A stretch of DNA of 64,000 nucleotides from Enterobacter sp. Bisph1 (GCF_000814905.1 NZ_JXAG01000050.1:186001-250000), one strand, 5' to 3'. Shown: positions 22,489 through 31,242, counted from the first letter of the stretch. Notes: generated from the sequence alone by a model not told the origin. Translations and numbers: made by a program.

Positions 22489-24030
22489 ATGGTCAAGGTA
22501 ATTAAAAAAAGAGCTTCTATCTACTTAGCAACGTTATTATTATCCTTTGCTTTTTTTTATGCGATTGCGCAAGCGGCTTACTATATTTATGTCAACGATA
22601 AGTTAGAAGATTATGCCGAGTCGGTACTGTCGCGTAGCGATAATATTGTCCAGCAGGTAAAAGAAATTGATGCCCTGAGCGCGGAGTTCTCCGTCTATAC
22701 CCCCTGCAGTGAGCCTTATCTGCACACCTTAAGAAAGCGGTTATGGCCCTATCCACTGATAAAAGATATTGGCTATGTCGAAGATGGCCGCATCATCTGC
22801 TCGGCCCTGTGGGGCAAATATAGCGTTCCGCTGGCGCTGAATATGTTTAAACACAAGGTGAACCGTGAAGGTTATACCTGGGTGTTTGACGCATTGATCG
22901 AGAGCAATATCACTGCCGATATCGCCTACACCGACAGCATCTCTATTACTCTGTCACCGTTTGTTTTTTCGCGCTTTCGCCAACAGTTTGATAAATGGAA
23001 TTTTAACGCCACCGTTGGCGATTACAAAAGTCAGCAACATTTTTTCCGCGTCGGGAATAACACTTCGCTGCTTGAAGGGCTGGAGCATGGGAAAAAGCCT
23101 GAACTCTTTTTCCTGACGGTCAGGTCCTGTGATGCGGTGCATGATATCTGCGTTGTAGCGGGCATGAAGTATTCATTGTTATTCAATAATGACCTCGCCG
23201 TGGCTATTTTTCTGCTATGCGTCGCATCGTTGATGGGGATTATCATTGGGGCGCTGATCAATAAAAACCTGCAGGGCAGACAGCCGTTATTATCACGCTT
23301 AGAACATGCTATCGAGAATAAAGAGTTGCATTTTGTTTACCAGCCGCTGTACCGGGTAAAAGATAAAGATATCATTGGCCTGGAAGTACTGCTGCGTTGG
23401 CACGATAAGGCCGAAGGGAATATTGCCCCGGATATTTTTATCCCGCTGGCTGAAGAGCATGGCCTGATAAATAAAATCGGGCTGTATGTGATTGAGCACG
23501 CGATTAAAGAGTGCGGCACGATACTGAAAGAGAAAAATATTACCCTCAGCGTTAACGTGAGCTGCTCAGATATCTGTTCGCCGGTATTTTATCAGCGACT
23601 GGTGGAGACCCTGCAGCAGGAAGGCGTGGCGGGTAAACATATCTTACTGGAAATAACAGAAAGGCAGAGTGGTCATATCGAAGAGATCATGCAGTCAATA
23701 AGCTTATACAAAGAGCATGGCGTGCTGTTTGCGCTGGATGATTTTGGTACCGGCTACTCAAACTTAAAATGGCTATCGATGCTGGATGTGGATGAAATAA
23801 AAATTGATAAATCCATCACCGACTCCATCGGCACGGAATCTATTAACCGGCATATTCTTCCCGGCTTGATCGCCATGTTTAAAGATATGCCGCGGGTTAT
23901 CGTTTTTGAAGGTGTCGAAAACGAAGCCCAGCATCTCTTTTTGCAAAAAAACTTGCCGGAATCCTGCGCGCAGGGGTGGTACTTCTCCAAAGCGTTAGCC
24001 TTCCCGGAGATACAACATCTCCTCAGATAA
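22489..24030 (+). CDS. CSS-motif/EAL cyclic-di-GMP phosphodiesterase
   Basis: The 513-residue protein has a membrane helix (about 10-32), a periplasmic CSS domain (ICSALWG at about 104-110 is the CSS-type cysteine motif), a second helix near 232-254 and a cytoplasmic EAL domain (about 265-513). It should hydrolyse c-di-GMP under redox control from the periplasm. Catalytic residues look intact: the glutamate of EVL (a variant of EAL, about 299), NVS, ITE, DDFGTGYS, IKIDKS and EGVE. An AAGGT ribosome site precedes the ATG. Which E. coli Pde paralogue it matches is uncertain. Confidence 0.88.
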   Translation: MVKVIKKRASIYLATLLLSFAFFYAIAQAAYYIYVNDKLEDYAESVLSRSDNIVQQVKEIDALSAEFSVYTPCSEPYLHTLRKRLWPYPLIKDIGYVEDGRIICSALWGKYSVPLALNMFKHKVNREGYTWVFDALIESNITADIAYTDSISITLSPFVFSRFRQQFDKWNFNATVGDYKSQQHFFRVGNNTSLLEGLEHGKKPELFFLTVRSCDAVHDICVVAGMKYSLLFNNDLAVAIFLLCVASLMGIIIGALINKNLQGRQPLLSRLEHAIENKELHFVYQPLYRVKDKDIIGLEVLLRWHDKAEGNIAPDIFIPLAEEHGLINKIGLYVIEHAIKECGTILKEKNITLSVNVSCSDICSPVFYQRLVETLQQEGVAGKHILLEITERQSGHIEEIMQSISLYKEHGVLFALDDFGTGYSNLKWLSMLDVDEIKIDKSITDSIGTESINRHILPGLIAMFKDMPRVIVFEGVENEAQHLFLQKNLPESCAQGWYFSKALAFPEIQHLLR

Positions 24031-24155
24031 CCTTGCGCATTGTTTAAAACCGACATCTTTCGTTCGCGTAACGCAAGACAATGAAGCGGTGGGATTTTTA
24101 CAATCAATGGGTAACGCTCTACACTGGTGGGCAGTTTCCCCATTGGATGTCCCGG

Positions 24156-25229
24156 ATGACGACGCTAAAAAGCAATAATTTCTTCTTTATCATTCTGTTG
24201 TTACTGGTCAGCATGGCGTTTTTTAGCCTGATTCAGCCGTACTACTCCGCCATTATCTGGGCGGTGATCCTGGCGCTCATTTTTTACCCGCTACGCATGC
24301 GCCTGACAGATTTGCTCGGCGGGCGCAACGGCGTGGCGTCGCTTATTACCGTGCTGCTGATCTGTGTCATCGTGTTTATTCCCTTAATGATGGTGCTCTC
24401 TTCTATTGCCGTCGAACTCAACAGCCTCTATCAGCGGTTACAAAATAACGCCACCGGTTTGCCGCAGATGTTGAGCAATGGCATCGCGCATCTGCCCGAG
24501 TGGGCGAGAAAATCACTGCATGAAAATGATTTCGATTCGGTCGCCTCTATTCGTGAGAAGCTCTCCGGCGCGGCGCTAAGCGTGGGGCGCTACCTGGCGG
24601 GCAGCGCGGTACTGATCGGCAAAGGGACGCTGGGCATCGCCATCAATTTCTGTTTGATGGCCTATCTGTTGTTCTTTTTGCTCAAAGACGGCGCCATGCT
24701 GGTGCGTAAAATCTACCAGGTGATGCCGCTGTCAGCGACTATTAAACGTCGTTTGTTCCTGAAATTTGCTGGCGTAGCGCGTGCCACGGTAAAAGGGACG
24801 CTGGTGGTGGCCATTGTGCAGGGGGCGCTTGGCGGCATCGGTTTCTGGTTCGCCGGCTTTAACGGCAGCCTGCTATGGGCGACCTTAATGGCCTTTTTAT
24901 CCCTTATCCCGGCGGTGGGCACGGCGATTGTCTGGATCCCGGCGGTTATCTTTCTCTACTCCACGGATCAGCTGGTCACCGCGACGGTGCTGACGCTCTA
25001 TTTTGTTATTGTAGTGGGGCTGGCCGATAATATTCTGCGTCCGCTGCTGGTGGGCAAAGATACCCGGATGCCGGACTACCTGATCTTGCTCACCACCCTC
25101 GGTGGGCTACAGTTCTTTGGCATTAACGGCTTTGTGCTGGGGCCGATGATTGCCGCGCTGTTTATCACCTCATGGAATTTGCTGGCGCAGGCGCGCGCCA
25201 GCACTAAAAATCAGCCTGCGCAACACTAA
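24156..25229 (+). CDS. AI-2E family (UPF0118) inner-membrane permease
   Basis: The product is a polytopic membrane protein of the AI-2E/PerM family: two N-terminal helix pairs, a hydrophilic segment (about 85-130), and a C-terminal core with PAVGTAIVWIPA and ADNILRPLL, the usual family signatures. Members export autoinducer-2 (TqsA) or act as ion antiporters. In E. coli tqsA is the neighbour of mdtJI, but this protein is too diverged for me to call it TqsA. The start is uncertain: in-frame ATGs exist at 24081, 24147 and 24156. I chose 24156, which has a weak GGA site and gives the usual length (357). Confidence 0.75.
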   Translation: MTTLKSNNFFFIILLLLVSMAFFSLIQPYYSAIIWAVILALIFYPLRMRLTDLLGGRNGVASLITVLLICVIVFIPLMMVLSSIAVELNSLYQRLQNNATGLPQMLSNGIAHLPEWARKSLHENDFDSVASIREKLSGAALSVGRYLAGSAVLIGKGTLGIAINFCLMAYLLFFLLKDGAMLVRKIYQVMPLSATIKRRLFLKFAGVARATVKGTLVVAIVQGALGGIGFWFAGFNGSLLWATLMAFLSLIPAVGTAIVWIPAVIFLYSTDQLVTATVLTLYFVIVVGLADNILRPLLVGKDTRMPDYLILLTTLGGLQFFGINGFVLGPMIAALFITSWNLLAQARASTKNQPAQH

Positions 25230-25235
25230 ACAGAC

Positions 25236-25257
25236 CTGGCGGTGAACGCACCGCCAG
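25236..25257. terminator. Stem-loop after the AI-2E permease gene
   Basis: CTGGCGGTG/CACCGCCAG with an AACG loop is a stable 9-bp hairpin 7 bp after the stop codon. It lacks a T tract, so termination efficiency is uncertain. Confidence 0.5.
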
Positions 25258-25538
25258 CGCTGTAGGATCATTGCGGCGAACGCTTTCCGCCGCTGTTGAT
25301 ACACCACAATCAGCCCGCTATTTTAAGCGCTAATATATTGCGGAAATAGTGATAGCGAAACCGCAATAATATAAAAATAAAAGCTGCGGGAACCAACTTT
25401 AAATAAAGTGACAACCGTAAAGAAATGCAAAGACTTTGAAATAAAATAGAACATGTGTTAAAAATATAGTGTGTTTAACTACTGAGGACAATTTATATCC
25501 GCCCCGATGAGAAGCAATGCGCGGATAATTGTAATTAT
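25258..25538. other. Leader region upstream of mdtJI
   Basis: This AT-rich region of about 280 bases, together with the uORF and the 109 bases after it, forms an unusually long leader for mdtJI. A plausible promoter is near 25437-25475 (TTGAAA, then T/A-rich TATAG). No other element is recognised. Confidence 0.45.
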
Positions 25539-25637
25539 ATGGACATTCCATTCAGCGTCGCAAAACCTGATTTTTCCCTCATCCTTTCCGCTTACTGCCT
25601 GCTGGCAGATGACCAATACTGGCGTACCGCGCTGTAG
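25539..25637 (+). CDS. Candidate 32-residue upstream ORF of mdtJI (MdtU-like)
   Basis: An ATG at 25539 opens 32 codons ending in TAG at 25635-25637, followed by a pyrimidine-rich stretch and a short hairpin (25655-25670) before mdtJ. The peptide begins MDIPFSVAKPD and ends DDQYWRTAL. From memory, E. coli mdtJI is preceded by a translated uORF, mdtU, that makes expression respond to spermidine. This ORF has the right place and size. There is no good ribosome site directly before the ATG, and the frame stays open upstream to a GAGGACA sequence at 25485, so the true start may be a non-ATG codon nearer that site. Confidence 0.4.
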   Translation: MDIPFSVAKPDFSLILSAYCLLADDQYWRTAL

Positions 25638-25654
25638 TCCTCTCTCTGCCCGAG

Positions 25655-25670
25655 CTGGCGTTTACGCCAG
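25655..25670 (+). promoter_or_regulatory. Hairpin between the uORF and mdtJ
   Basis: CTGGCG-TTTA-CGCCAG follows a C/T-rich stretch (25638-25654). The combination fits a Rho-loading or pause region whose exposure depends on uORF translation; this is inference. Confidence 0.35.
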
Positions 25671-25746
25671 AGTGACATCGTTGTTTTTCCGGTTTATCCC
25701 TTGTGGTTAAGTCGCCGAAAAGTATGTTCTCAAGCAGGAGAAAAAA

Positions 25747-26103
25747 ATGATTTACTGGATCCTATTAGCCCTCGCTATCGTGTCTGAAATAACCGGCACG
25801 CTGTCGATGAAATGGGCAGCAATAAGTGATGACAACACCGGTTTTATTTTAATGCTGGTGATGATTTCACTCTCTTATATATTTCTGTCCTTCGCCATTA
25901 AAAAAATTGCTCTCGGCGTAGCGTACGCATTATGGGAAGGCGTGGGCATATTAATTATTACGTTGTTTAGCGTATTTCTTTTTGACGAACCGCTGTCGCC
26001 GCTAAAAGCAGCGGGGCTGGCAACGCTGGTGGTCGGTATCGTGCTTATCAAATCCGGGACGCGCAAAGCGGGGCGTCAGGAGCGTCATCATGTTGCAGTT
26101 TGA
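25747..26103 (+). CDS. mdtJ: Spermidine export protein MdtJ (SMR family)
   Basis: MdtJ is a four-helix small multidrug resistance protein that works only together with MdtI to excrete spermidine. The 118-residue protein keeps the membrane glutamate of helix 1 ([11 protein letters not shown], about E15) and the SMR signature around [10 protein letters not shown] strong AGGAG ribosome site precedes the ATG. Its 3' end overlaps mdtI by 14 bp, so the pair is translationally coupled. Confidence 0.95.
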   Translation: MIYWILLALAIVSEITGTLSMKWAAISDDNTGFILMLVMISLSYIFLSFAIKKIALGVAYALWEGVGILIITLFSVFLFDEPLSPLKAAGLATLVVGIVLIKSGTRKAGRQERHHVAV

Positions 26104-26419
26104 GTGGGTTCATGGCCTGTGGCTGGCGATGGCGATTGTGCTGGAGATCGTCGCTAACATCTTTTTAAAGTTCTCCGATGGCTTTCGTCGCAAATGTTTT
26201 GGCTTCGCCTCACTGCTTGCGGTACTGGCGGCGTTTAGCGCTTTATCGCAGGCGGTAGAAGGGATCGATCTCGCTGTGGCTTACGCGTTATGGGGCGGCT
26301 TTGGGATTGTCGCTACGCTCGCGGCCGGTTGGATCCTCTTTGGTCAGCGCCTTAATGCGAAAGGCTGGCTTGGCCTGCTGCTGCTGATTATCGGTATGAC
26401 GTTGATTAAGCTCGCCTGA
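26090..26419 (+). CDS. mdtI: Spermidine export protein MdtI (SMR family)
   Basis: MdtI is the partner of MdtJ in the heterodimeric spermidine exporter. It is 109 residues with four membrane helices and the conserved helix-1 glutamate ([15 protein letters not shown], about E19). It is nearly identical to the E. coli protein over the segment from SALSQAV to [10 protein letters not shown]. The gene overlaps mdtJ, and its AGGAG-like site lies inside the mdtJ coding sequence. Confidence 0.95.
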   Translation: MLQFEWVHGLWLAMAIVLEIVANIFLKFSDGFRRKCFGFASLLAVLAAFSALSQAVEGIDLAVAYALWGGFGIVATLAAGWILFGQRLNAKGWLGLLLLIIGMTLIKLA

Positions 26420-26550
26420 CGCAGCGGTGGCAGAAAGTATGAAAAACGAGACGCAAATGAAACGGCTGCGGCTGGCCGGTTGCGACCAGCTACAGGTAAC
26501 TATGGCTCTTGACAAGATTTTGCAGCTACGTTTATCGCGGCAATCCTGAA

Positions 26551-27381
26551 TTACTCTTCTGGCGCCTGGGCCAGCGCTTCCAGCTTATCGCGAAAACCGG
26601 TGACGGAAATGGCGCGATTGTCTGCCCGCCAGCGATCTTTCGCCGCCGGAGCCGAGCTTTGCACGGCAATCAGCTGCCAGCCGGCATCGGTTTTCAGCAT
26701 CAATGGCGAACCGCTATCGCCGGGCAGCGTATCGCACTGGTGCGACAAGACGCTGTTTTGCGCCCAGCCTGTCACAATGCAGTCCCGGTGGCTGAAAAGA
26801 TTATCGAGATGATCTTCCGGATAGCCCGCCTGGGTGACGTGGCGGTCGGCGGCTTTTAGCGCGGCGGTGAGAGCCGCTTTATCGCCGTCAAACAGGGGCA
26901 GCGGCGTGATACCGGAAGGGGGATAGCGCAGAACGATCAGCCCAAAATCCCAGGACGCGGCGGCGGGCGGGACAATCCAGCCATCGCCGTCGGCTTTCAG
27001 GCGGCGGCCAAGAGAAGGATCGACGCGGCCTTCAATACCGTGAATTTCATAACGCCAGACGCCCTTTTGCGACACAAATCGCAGCGCCACGGCTTTGTCC
27101 GCTTTGCCGCGCGGCGGCGTTAACAGGCAATGCCCGGCGGTCAACGCCAGGTGCGGAGAGATGAGCGTAGCGGTGCACAGATTACCGCTGGCGGTTTCCA
27201 GCTGGCCAATCGCATCCCACGGCGCTTTGGTCGGTGTGGCAACAGGAACCCGGTCATCATGACCAAAAAAAAGCGTTTTCACGTCACGGGCGCTTATTGC
27301 GTCATCATCGCCATCGTCAGCCTGCCCAACGGCGGAAAATAAAAACAGAGGTCCCAGCAACAGCACAACGGTTATTCGCAT
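26551..27381 (-). CDS. ydgD: Periplasmic trypsin-like serine protease YdgD
   Basis: The 276-residue protein has an N-terminal signal peptide (cleavage near GQA-D at residue 20-21) and an S1-type fold with the catalytic histidine in LTAGHC, an aspartate in the WDFGLIVL block and the nucleophile serine in LPGDSGSPL. It should be an active periplasmic protease, but its substrate is unknown. It is of usual length (E. coli 273). In this genome, as in E. coli, it lies between mdtI and asr, with the tiny ydgU gene upstream. Confidence 0.92.
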   Translation of the reverse strand: MRITVVLLLGPLFLFSAVGQADDGDDDAISARDVKTLFFGHDDRVPVATPTKAPWDAIGQLETASGNLCTATLISPHLALTAGHCLLTPPRGKADKAVALRFVSQKGVWRYEIHGIEGRVDPSLGRRLKADGDGWIVPPAAASWDFGLIVLRYPPSGITPLPLFDGDKAALTAALKAADRHVTQAGYPEDHLDNLFSHRDCIVTGWAQNSVLSHQCDTLPGDSGSPLMLKTDAGWQLIAVQSSAPAAKDRWRADNRAISVTGFRDKLEALAQAPEE

Positions 27382-27475
27382 ATCACACTCTGGTGGGTAT
27401 TTATGATTATTTACGTAAGCCCAGATAAATATAGACGGGACATGAGGAAAGTGGGAGGAAAATCAGCGCGCTACA

Positions 27476-27562
27476 TCAGTAAAGGTAAAACTGGACGGCA
27501 ACCAGCGCGCAGATGATCAACATCGCCAGAATGACTTCAAAACGATAACGCCGCAGCATCAT
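27476..27562 (-). CDS. ydgU: Small membrane protein YdgU (28 aa)
   Basis: A 28-codon ORF starts MMLRRYRFEV and ends FYLY, with one hydrophobic helix (about residues 9-24) and positively charged residues before it. A perfect GGAGG ribosome site sits 5 bp before the first ATG; the second ATG (27559) is also possible. Its placement between asr and ydgD matches E. coli ydgU, a verified small protein. It is probably reached by read-through of the asr terminator just upstream. The function is unknown. Confidence 0.85.
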   Translation of the reverse strand: MMLRRYRFEVILAMLIICALVAVQFYLY

Positions 27563-27574
27563 ATGCCCTCCAGA

Positions 27575-27608
27575 GAAAAAAGGCGCTTCACCCAAAGGGT
27601 TCAGCGCC
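27575..27608 (-). terminator. Terminator after asr
   Basis: GGCGCT/AGCGCC with an inner ACCC/GGGT stem is followed on the minus strand by six T. Confidence 0.82.
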
Positions 27609-27656
27609 AGCTTATTACAGCGTTCTGATACGAACGCTAATATCAGACACGTTTAC

Positions 27657-27992
27657 TTAGGCAGCCGGTTGAGCGGCTGGCTGGGTTGCTGTGTGTTTAA
27701 CGTGTTTCTTGTGATGTTTTTTCGCAGCCTGAGCCTGCTGTTCTGCAGCCGGTTTAGCCGCTTTTTTGTGATGTTTTTTCACTTTGGCAGCCTGCGCTTT
27801 CTGTTCAGCGGCTTTTTTGTGTTTTTTATGCACTTTTTTAGCCGGAGCAGCTTTAGTGGTGTCAGCCGGAGCAGCGGTAGTTGCCATCGGAGCAGCAGCC
27901 GGAGCCTGAGTAGACGTCGCGGTGTCAGCAGCGAAAGCAGCAGAAGACAGACCCATAGCAGCGGCAACAACCAGAGCTAATACTTTTTTCAT
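27657..27992 (-). CDS. asr: Acid shock protein Asr
   Basis: Asr is a periplasmic, intrinsically disordered, highly basic protein strongly induced by external acid. The 111-residue precursor has a clear signal peptide ([21 protein letters not shown], cleaved after residue 21) and a mature part made of Ala/Thr/Pro spacers and repeated Lys-His clusters ([28 protein letters not shown]). It lies downstream of an RstA box in its own promoter and ends at a terminator 49 bp after the stop codon. Confidence 0.95.
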   Translation of the reverse strand: MKKVLALVVAAAMGLSSAAFAADTATSTQAPAAAPMATTAAPADTTKAAPAKKVHKKHKKAAEQKAQAAKVKKHHKKAAKPAAEQQAQAAKKHHKKHVKHTATQPAAQPAA

Positions 27993-28096
27993 TCCGATAT
28001 CCTCGAATTGGTTTCTTCATTCAACCCCACTGCGGGGCCGGTGAAAGAACTATATCGCTGATAATGAAGCGCTTCCGTGAGTGATTGGTTTCGGCG

Positions 28097-28110
28097 TGTA
28101 ACGGAATGTA
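28097..28110 (-). promoter_or_regulatory. RstA box upstream of asr
   Basis: On the minus strand the site reads TACATTCCGTTACA, matching the RstA consensus TACAT-N-T-N-GTTACA at all but one fixed position. It lies about 105 bp upstream of the asr start codon and about 40 bp from a TATAGT-like -10 near 28050. E. coli asr is a known RstA target. Confidence 0.8.
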
Positions 28111-28155
28111 CAGGGGGGAGATAGTGCGCCGAAACCGGGGTTCCGGCGCAGGGTT

Positions 28156-29640
28156 TTAAAGGTAACGGCGGGTAAGATGCTGGCGGAAAAATTCGCTGTT
28201 TAACGGCGTACCGGTGGCGTTTTCAATTAGCTGCGCGGTGCTAAAACGGCTGCCGTGCTGCCAGATATTTTGCCGCAGCCAGTCAAACAGCGCGGTAAAA
28301 TCTCCGGCGGCGATGGCGTCGTCGAGCCCCGGCAGGGCGTTACGCGCGGCGGCGAACAGCTGCGCGGCATACATTGCGCCGAGGGTATAAGAGGGGAAGT
28401 AACCAAAGCCGCCATCGGTCCAGTGAATATCCTGCATACAGCCGTTGCGGTAATTGCCCTCGGTAGACAGCCCCAGCCAGGCCTGCATTTTTTCATTCCA
28501 CAACGCGGGAATATCATCAACGTCAATCTCGCCGTCGATCAGCGCACGTTCAATCTCATAGCGCAGGATAACGTGTGCCGGATAGCTCACTTCATCGGCG
28601 TCAACGCGGATATAGCCCGGTTTTACGCGCTGGTTCCAGGCAATAAAGTTGTGCTCTTCAAACGCGGGCTGCATACCAAAACGTTCAATAATCGCCGGTT
28701 GCAGGCGGCGCAGGAACGCCTCGCTGCGGCCAAGCTGCATTTCAAAAAACAGGCTTTGGGATTCGTGAATCGCCGTTGAACGCGCAAAGGCAATTGGCTG
28801 CCCCGGCCAGCTGCGCGGCAGGTTTTGCTCATAGCGCGCATGGCCGGTTTCATGGACCACACCAAACAGCGCACTCAGCAACTCATTCTCATCGTAACGC
28901 GTGGTGATCCTGACATCTTCCGGCACGCCGCCGCAGAAGGGATGCGCACTCACATCCAGCCGCCCGCCGTTAAAGTCGAAGCCGAGGGTTTTCATCGCCT
29001 GCAAACCCAGCTCGCGCTGATCGGCAATCGGGAACGGCCCCTGCGGCGCAATCAGCGTCTGTTGTTCCTGCTTTGCCACCGCCTGTTTCAGCAGATCCGG
29101 CAGCCAGGATTTGACCTCACCAAACAGTTCATCGAGGCGGGCGCTGGTCATATCCGGCTCGAATTTATCCAGCAGCGCATCGTAGGGCGAACAGCCCTGG
29201 GCCTCGGCGCGCAGTTTGGCCTCTTCACGCGTTAGCCGAACCACCTCTTTCAGGTTGGCGGAAAAACCGGTCCAGTCGTTCGCAGGACGCTGGGTGCGCC
29301 AGGCATGTTCACATTTGCTGCCTGCCAGCGAAAGGGCTTCAACCAGCGATTCCGGCAGCAGGGCCGCTTGCCGGTAGTGGCGCTCAATTTCACGCAGGTT
29401 GGCCTGCTCGATATCGTCCAGATCTTCTTGCTGCGCGCGGGCAATCCACTCATCGACCTGCTTATCCGTGAGGATTTGGTGGCGCAAAACGCTTAACTCC
29501 GCCAGCGCTTCTCCGCGCGCGGCGCTGCCGCCGGGCGGCATCATGGCAAACATATCCCAGCCGGCGATGGCGGCGAGATGGGAAAAGCGGGAGAGGCGCA
29601 GGAAAGTGCGGGTGAGTTGTTGGTAGTTGTGCTTGTCCAT
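28156..29640 (-). CDS. M32-family metallocarboxypeptidase (thermostable carboxypeptidase 1 type)
   Basis: The 494-residue protein is a cytosolic zinc carboxypeptidase of the M32 (Taq) family that removes C-terminal residues from peptides. The zinc motif HETGH is at about residue 263, followed by the downstream glutamate in IHESQSLFFE, which provides the third metal ligand. The fold is largely helical, of usual length (about 500). No signal peptide is present. K-12 has no counterpart at this place, between asr and ynfM, so it is a local gain relative to E. coli. Confidence 0.92.
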   Translation of the reverse strand: MDKHNYQQLTRTFLRLSRFSHLAAIAGWDMFAMMPPGGSAARGEALAELSVLRHQILTDKQVDEWIARAQQEDLDDIEQANLREIERHYRQAALLPESLVEALSLAGSKCEHAWRTQRPANDWTGFSANLKEVVRLTREEAKLRAEAQGCSPYDALLDKFEPDMTSARLDELFGEVKSWLPDLLKQAVAKQEQQTLIAPQGPFPIADQRELGLQAMKTLGFDFNGGRLDVSAHPFCGGVPEDVRITTRYDENELLSALFGVVHETGHARYEQNLPRSWPGQPIAFARSTAIHESQSLFFEMQLGRSEAFLRRLQPAIIERFGMQPAFEEHNFIAWNQRVKPGYIRVDADEVSYPAHVILRYEIERALIDGEIDVDDIPALWNEKMQAWLGLSTEGNYRNGCMQDIHWTDGGFGYFPSYTLGAMYAAQLFAAARNALPGLDDAIAAGDFTALFDWLRQNIWQHGSRFSTAQLIENATGTPLNSEFFRQHLTRRYL

Positions 29641-29770
29641 AAAACCCCGTTTTTAATGTGTGGTACGCATAACTACTTAAAAAGGTAGTTATTTAAGCAA
29701 TCTTACGATTGTAACATACCCGCGCTACGCTATTTGTATAACCAATACTCTCGTGTAATTGAGTTAGATT

Positions 29771-29863
29771 ATGAATCCATTTATCTGGTTAATCTTTGCT
29801 CTGATGGCCCTTGATGCTGTGCGGGAAATGATCGGCGCATCGTCAATTATCCATCTCTTTTGA
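29771..29863 (+). CDS. Putative 30-residue membrane protein
   Basis: An ATG at 29771 opens a 30-codon ORF beginning MNPFIWLIFAL and ending SSIIHLF. Residues 3-14 and 20-29 are hydrophobic around a short charged centre (DAVRE), as in bacterial single-helix small proteins. A weak GAG ribosome site lies 7 bp upstream, and a stable hairpin (29890-29909) follows the stop codon. I do not recognise it. It lies in a 284-bp gap between two minus-strand genes. It could be spurious, but size, hydropathy and trailing hairpin favour a gene. Confidence 0.45.
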   Translation: MNPFIWLIFALMALDAVREMIGASSIIHLF

Positions 29864-29889
29864 TATACACAGTAGTGCGTAAAACCGCT

Positions 29890-29909
29890 AACCCTGCTTG
29901 CGCAGGGTT
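29890..29909. terminator. Hairpin between the 30-codon ORF and ynfM
   Basis: AACCCTGC-TTGC-GCAGGGTT is an 8-bp perfect stem. The T tract is weak on both strands. Confidence 0.5.
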
Positions 29910-29924
29910 ATGCGTATCGCGACA

Positions 29925-31175
29925 TCAATGCAGGCGAGCGTGCAGCCTGCTACCCACCACAATAGCGATAACCAGCATAACGGCGATAAAGCTGCCTACG
30001 CCATTCCAGCCATAGCTGTGCCAGAACACACCGCCCAAGGTTCCCGCGACGCTTGAGCCAAGATAATAACTGAACAGATACAGTGACGAGGCCTGGCCTT
30101 TGGCGCGTCGTGCGCGCGGACCAATCCAACTGCTGGCGACGGAGTGGGCGGCGAAAAAGCCGGCGGTGAACAGCAGCATACCGGCGAAAATCAGCACCAG
30201 CGTGGCGCTCAGGGTTAATAACAGCCCAAGTAGCATTAGCGTCGTTGACGCCACCATTACCGGTCCGCGGCCATATTTAATGGTCATCATCCCGGCTTTG
30301 GGCGAACTCCAGGTCCCGGTTAAATAGGCGACGGAAAGCAGGCCGACCACCGCCTGGCTTAACATCCACGGCGCTTGCATCAGCCGGTAGCCGATATAGT
30401 TAAACAGGGTAACGAACGAACCCATCAGCAAAAAACCTTCGAGGAACAGCAGCGGCAGGCCCCGATCGCGCCAGTGCAAGCGAAAATTAATCACCAGCGT
30501 TTTTGGCCGCAGAGAAGCGGGGCGAAAATGACGGGACTCCGGCAGGATGCGCCAGAACATCAGCGCCGAGGCCAGCGCAAAGCAGCCAATCACCGCCAGC
30601 GCGATACGCCAGCTAAAAAAATCCGTAAATACGCCGCTCAGCAGACGCCCGCTCATACCGCCAATGGAATTGCCGCTGATGTACAGCCCCATCGAGAAGG
30701 CGACAAAGCTTGGGTGAATTTCTTCGCTTAAATAGGTCATGCCGACGGCAGCCACACCGCTCAGGGATAGCCCCACCAGCGCGCGCATCACCAGAATACC
30801 GTGCCAGCTGGTCATCATCGTCGATAACAAGGTGCAGCACGAGGCGAGCAGCAGGGCGGTCACCATCACCTTTTTTCGCCCGATGGCATCCGAAAGCGGG
30901 CCGGTAAACAGCAAACCAATCGCCAGCATGGCGGTGGACACCGAGAGGGAAATACTGCTGCTCGCCGGCGAGACGCCAAACTCATGTGACAGTACCGGCA
31001 AAATGGGCTGCACGCAGTAGAGCAGGGCAAAAGTTGCCAGCCCGGCGGAAAAGAGCGCCAGCGTCACGCGCATAAACTGGGGGGTACCACGTTTGATAAA
31101 ATGTCCCGGCACAGAGACAGGTTTTTCGTTGACGACGCTTGCCGGTTCGGTGTCAACGGTTGTTGTACGACTCAC
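29925..31175 (-). CDS. ynfM: MFS transporter YnfM
   Basis: The 416-residue protein has twelve predicted membrane helices after a hydrophilic 35-residue N-terminus and the MFS loop-2/3 motif GPLSDAIGRKKVM. It belongs to the drug:H+ antiporter branch. E. coli YnfM has been linked to arabinose efflux by homology only; the substrate is unknown. It is divergent from the LysR gene ynfL with 119 bp between them, the typical arrangement of a LysR regulator and its target. Confidence 0.9.
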   Translation of the reverse strand: MSRTTTVDTEPASVVNEKPVSVPGHFIKRGTPQFMRVTLALFSAGLATFALLYCVQPILPVLSHEFGVSPASSSISLSVSTAMLAIGLLFTGPLSDAIGRKKVMVTALLLASCCTLLSTMMTSWHGILVMRALVGLSLSGVAAVGMTYLSEEIHPSFVAFSMGLYISGNSIGGMSGRLLSGVFTDFFSWRIALAVIGCFALASALMFWRILPESRHFRPASLRPKTLVINFRLHWRDRGLPLLFLEGFLLMGSFVTLFNYIGYRLMQAPWMLSQAVVGLLSVAYLTGTWSSPKAGMMTIKYGRGPVMVASTTLMLLGLLLTLSATLVLIFAGMLLFTAGFFAAHSVASSWIGPRARRAKGQASSLYLFSYYLGSSVAGTLGGVFWHSYGWNGVGSFIAVMLVIAIVVGSRLHARLH

Positions 31176-31189
31176 TGGAGATCCTTACG

Positions 31190-31242
31190 TTTCATACCCG
31201 CACTTCTTGGGACGGGCTTACCACTTCGCTAAGAGTATGAAA
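31190..31242. promoter_or_regulatory. Inverted repeat in the ynfM/ynfL spacer
   Basis: TTTCATAC and GTATGAAA flank 37 bp inside the divergent promoter region. Spaced half-sites like these are common for LysR tetramers; assignment to YnfL is inference. Confidence 0.45.

Noticed and set aside
25507..25710. 67-codon ORF upstream of mdtJ
   Set aside because: It has no ribosome site and overlaps the shorter uORF in another frame, which has better position and size. Both are weak, and the shorter one is preferred.
27669..27980. Ser/Phe/Arg-rich plus-strand ORF opposite asr
   Set aside because: It is produced by the repetitive Ala/Lys/His codons of asr read in reverse.
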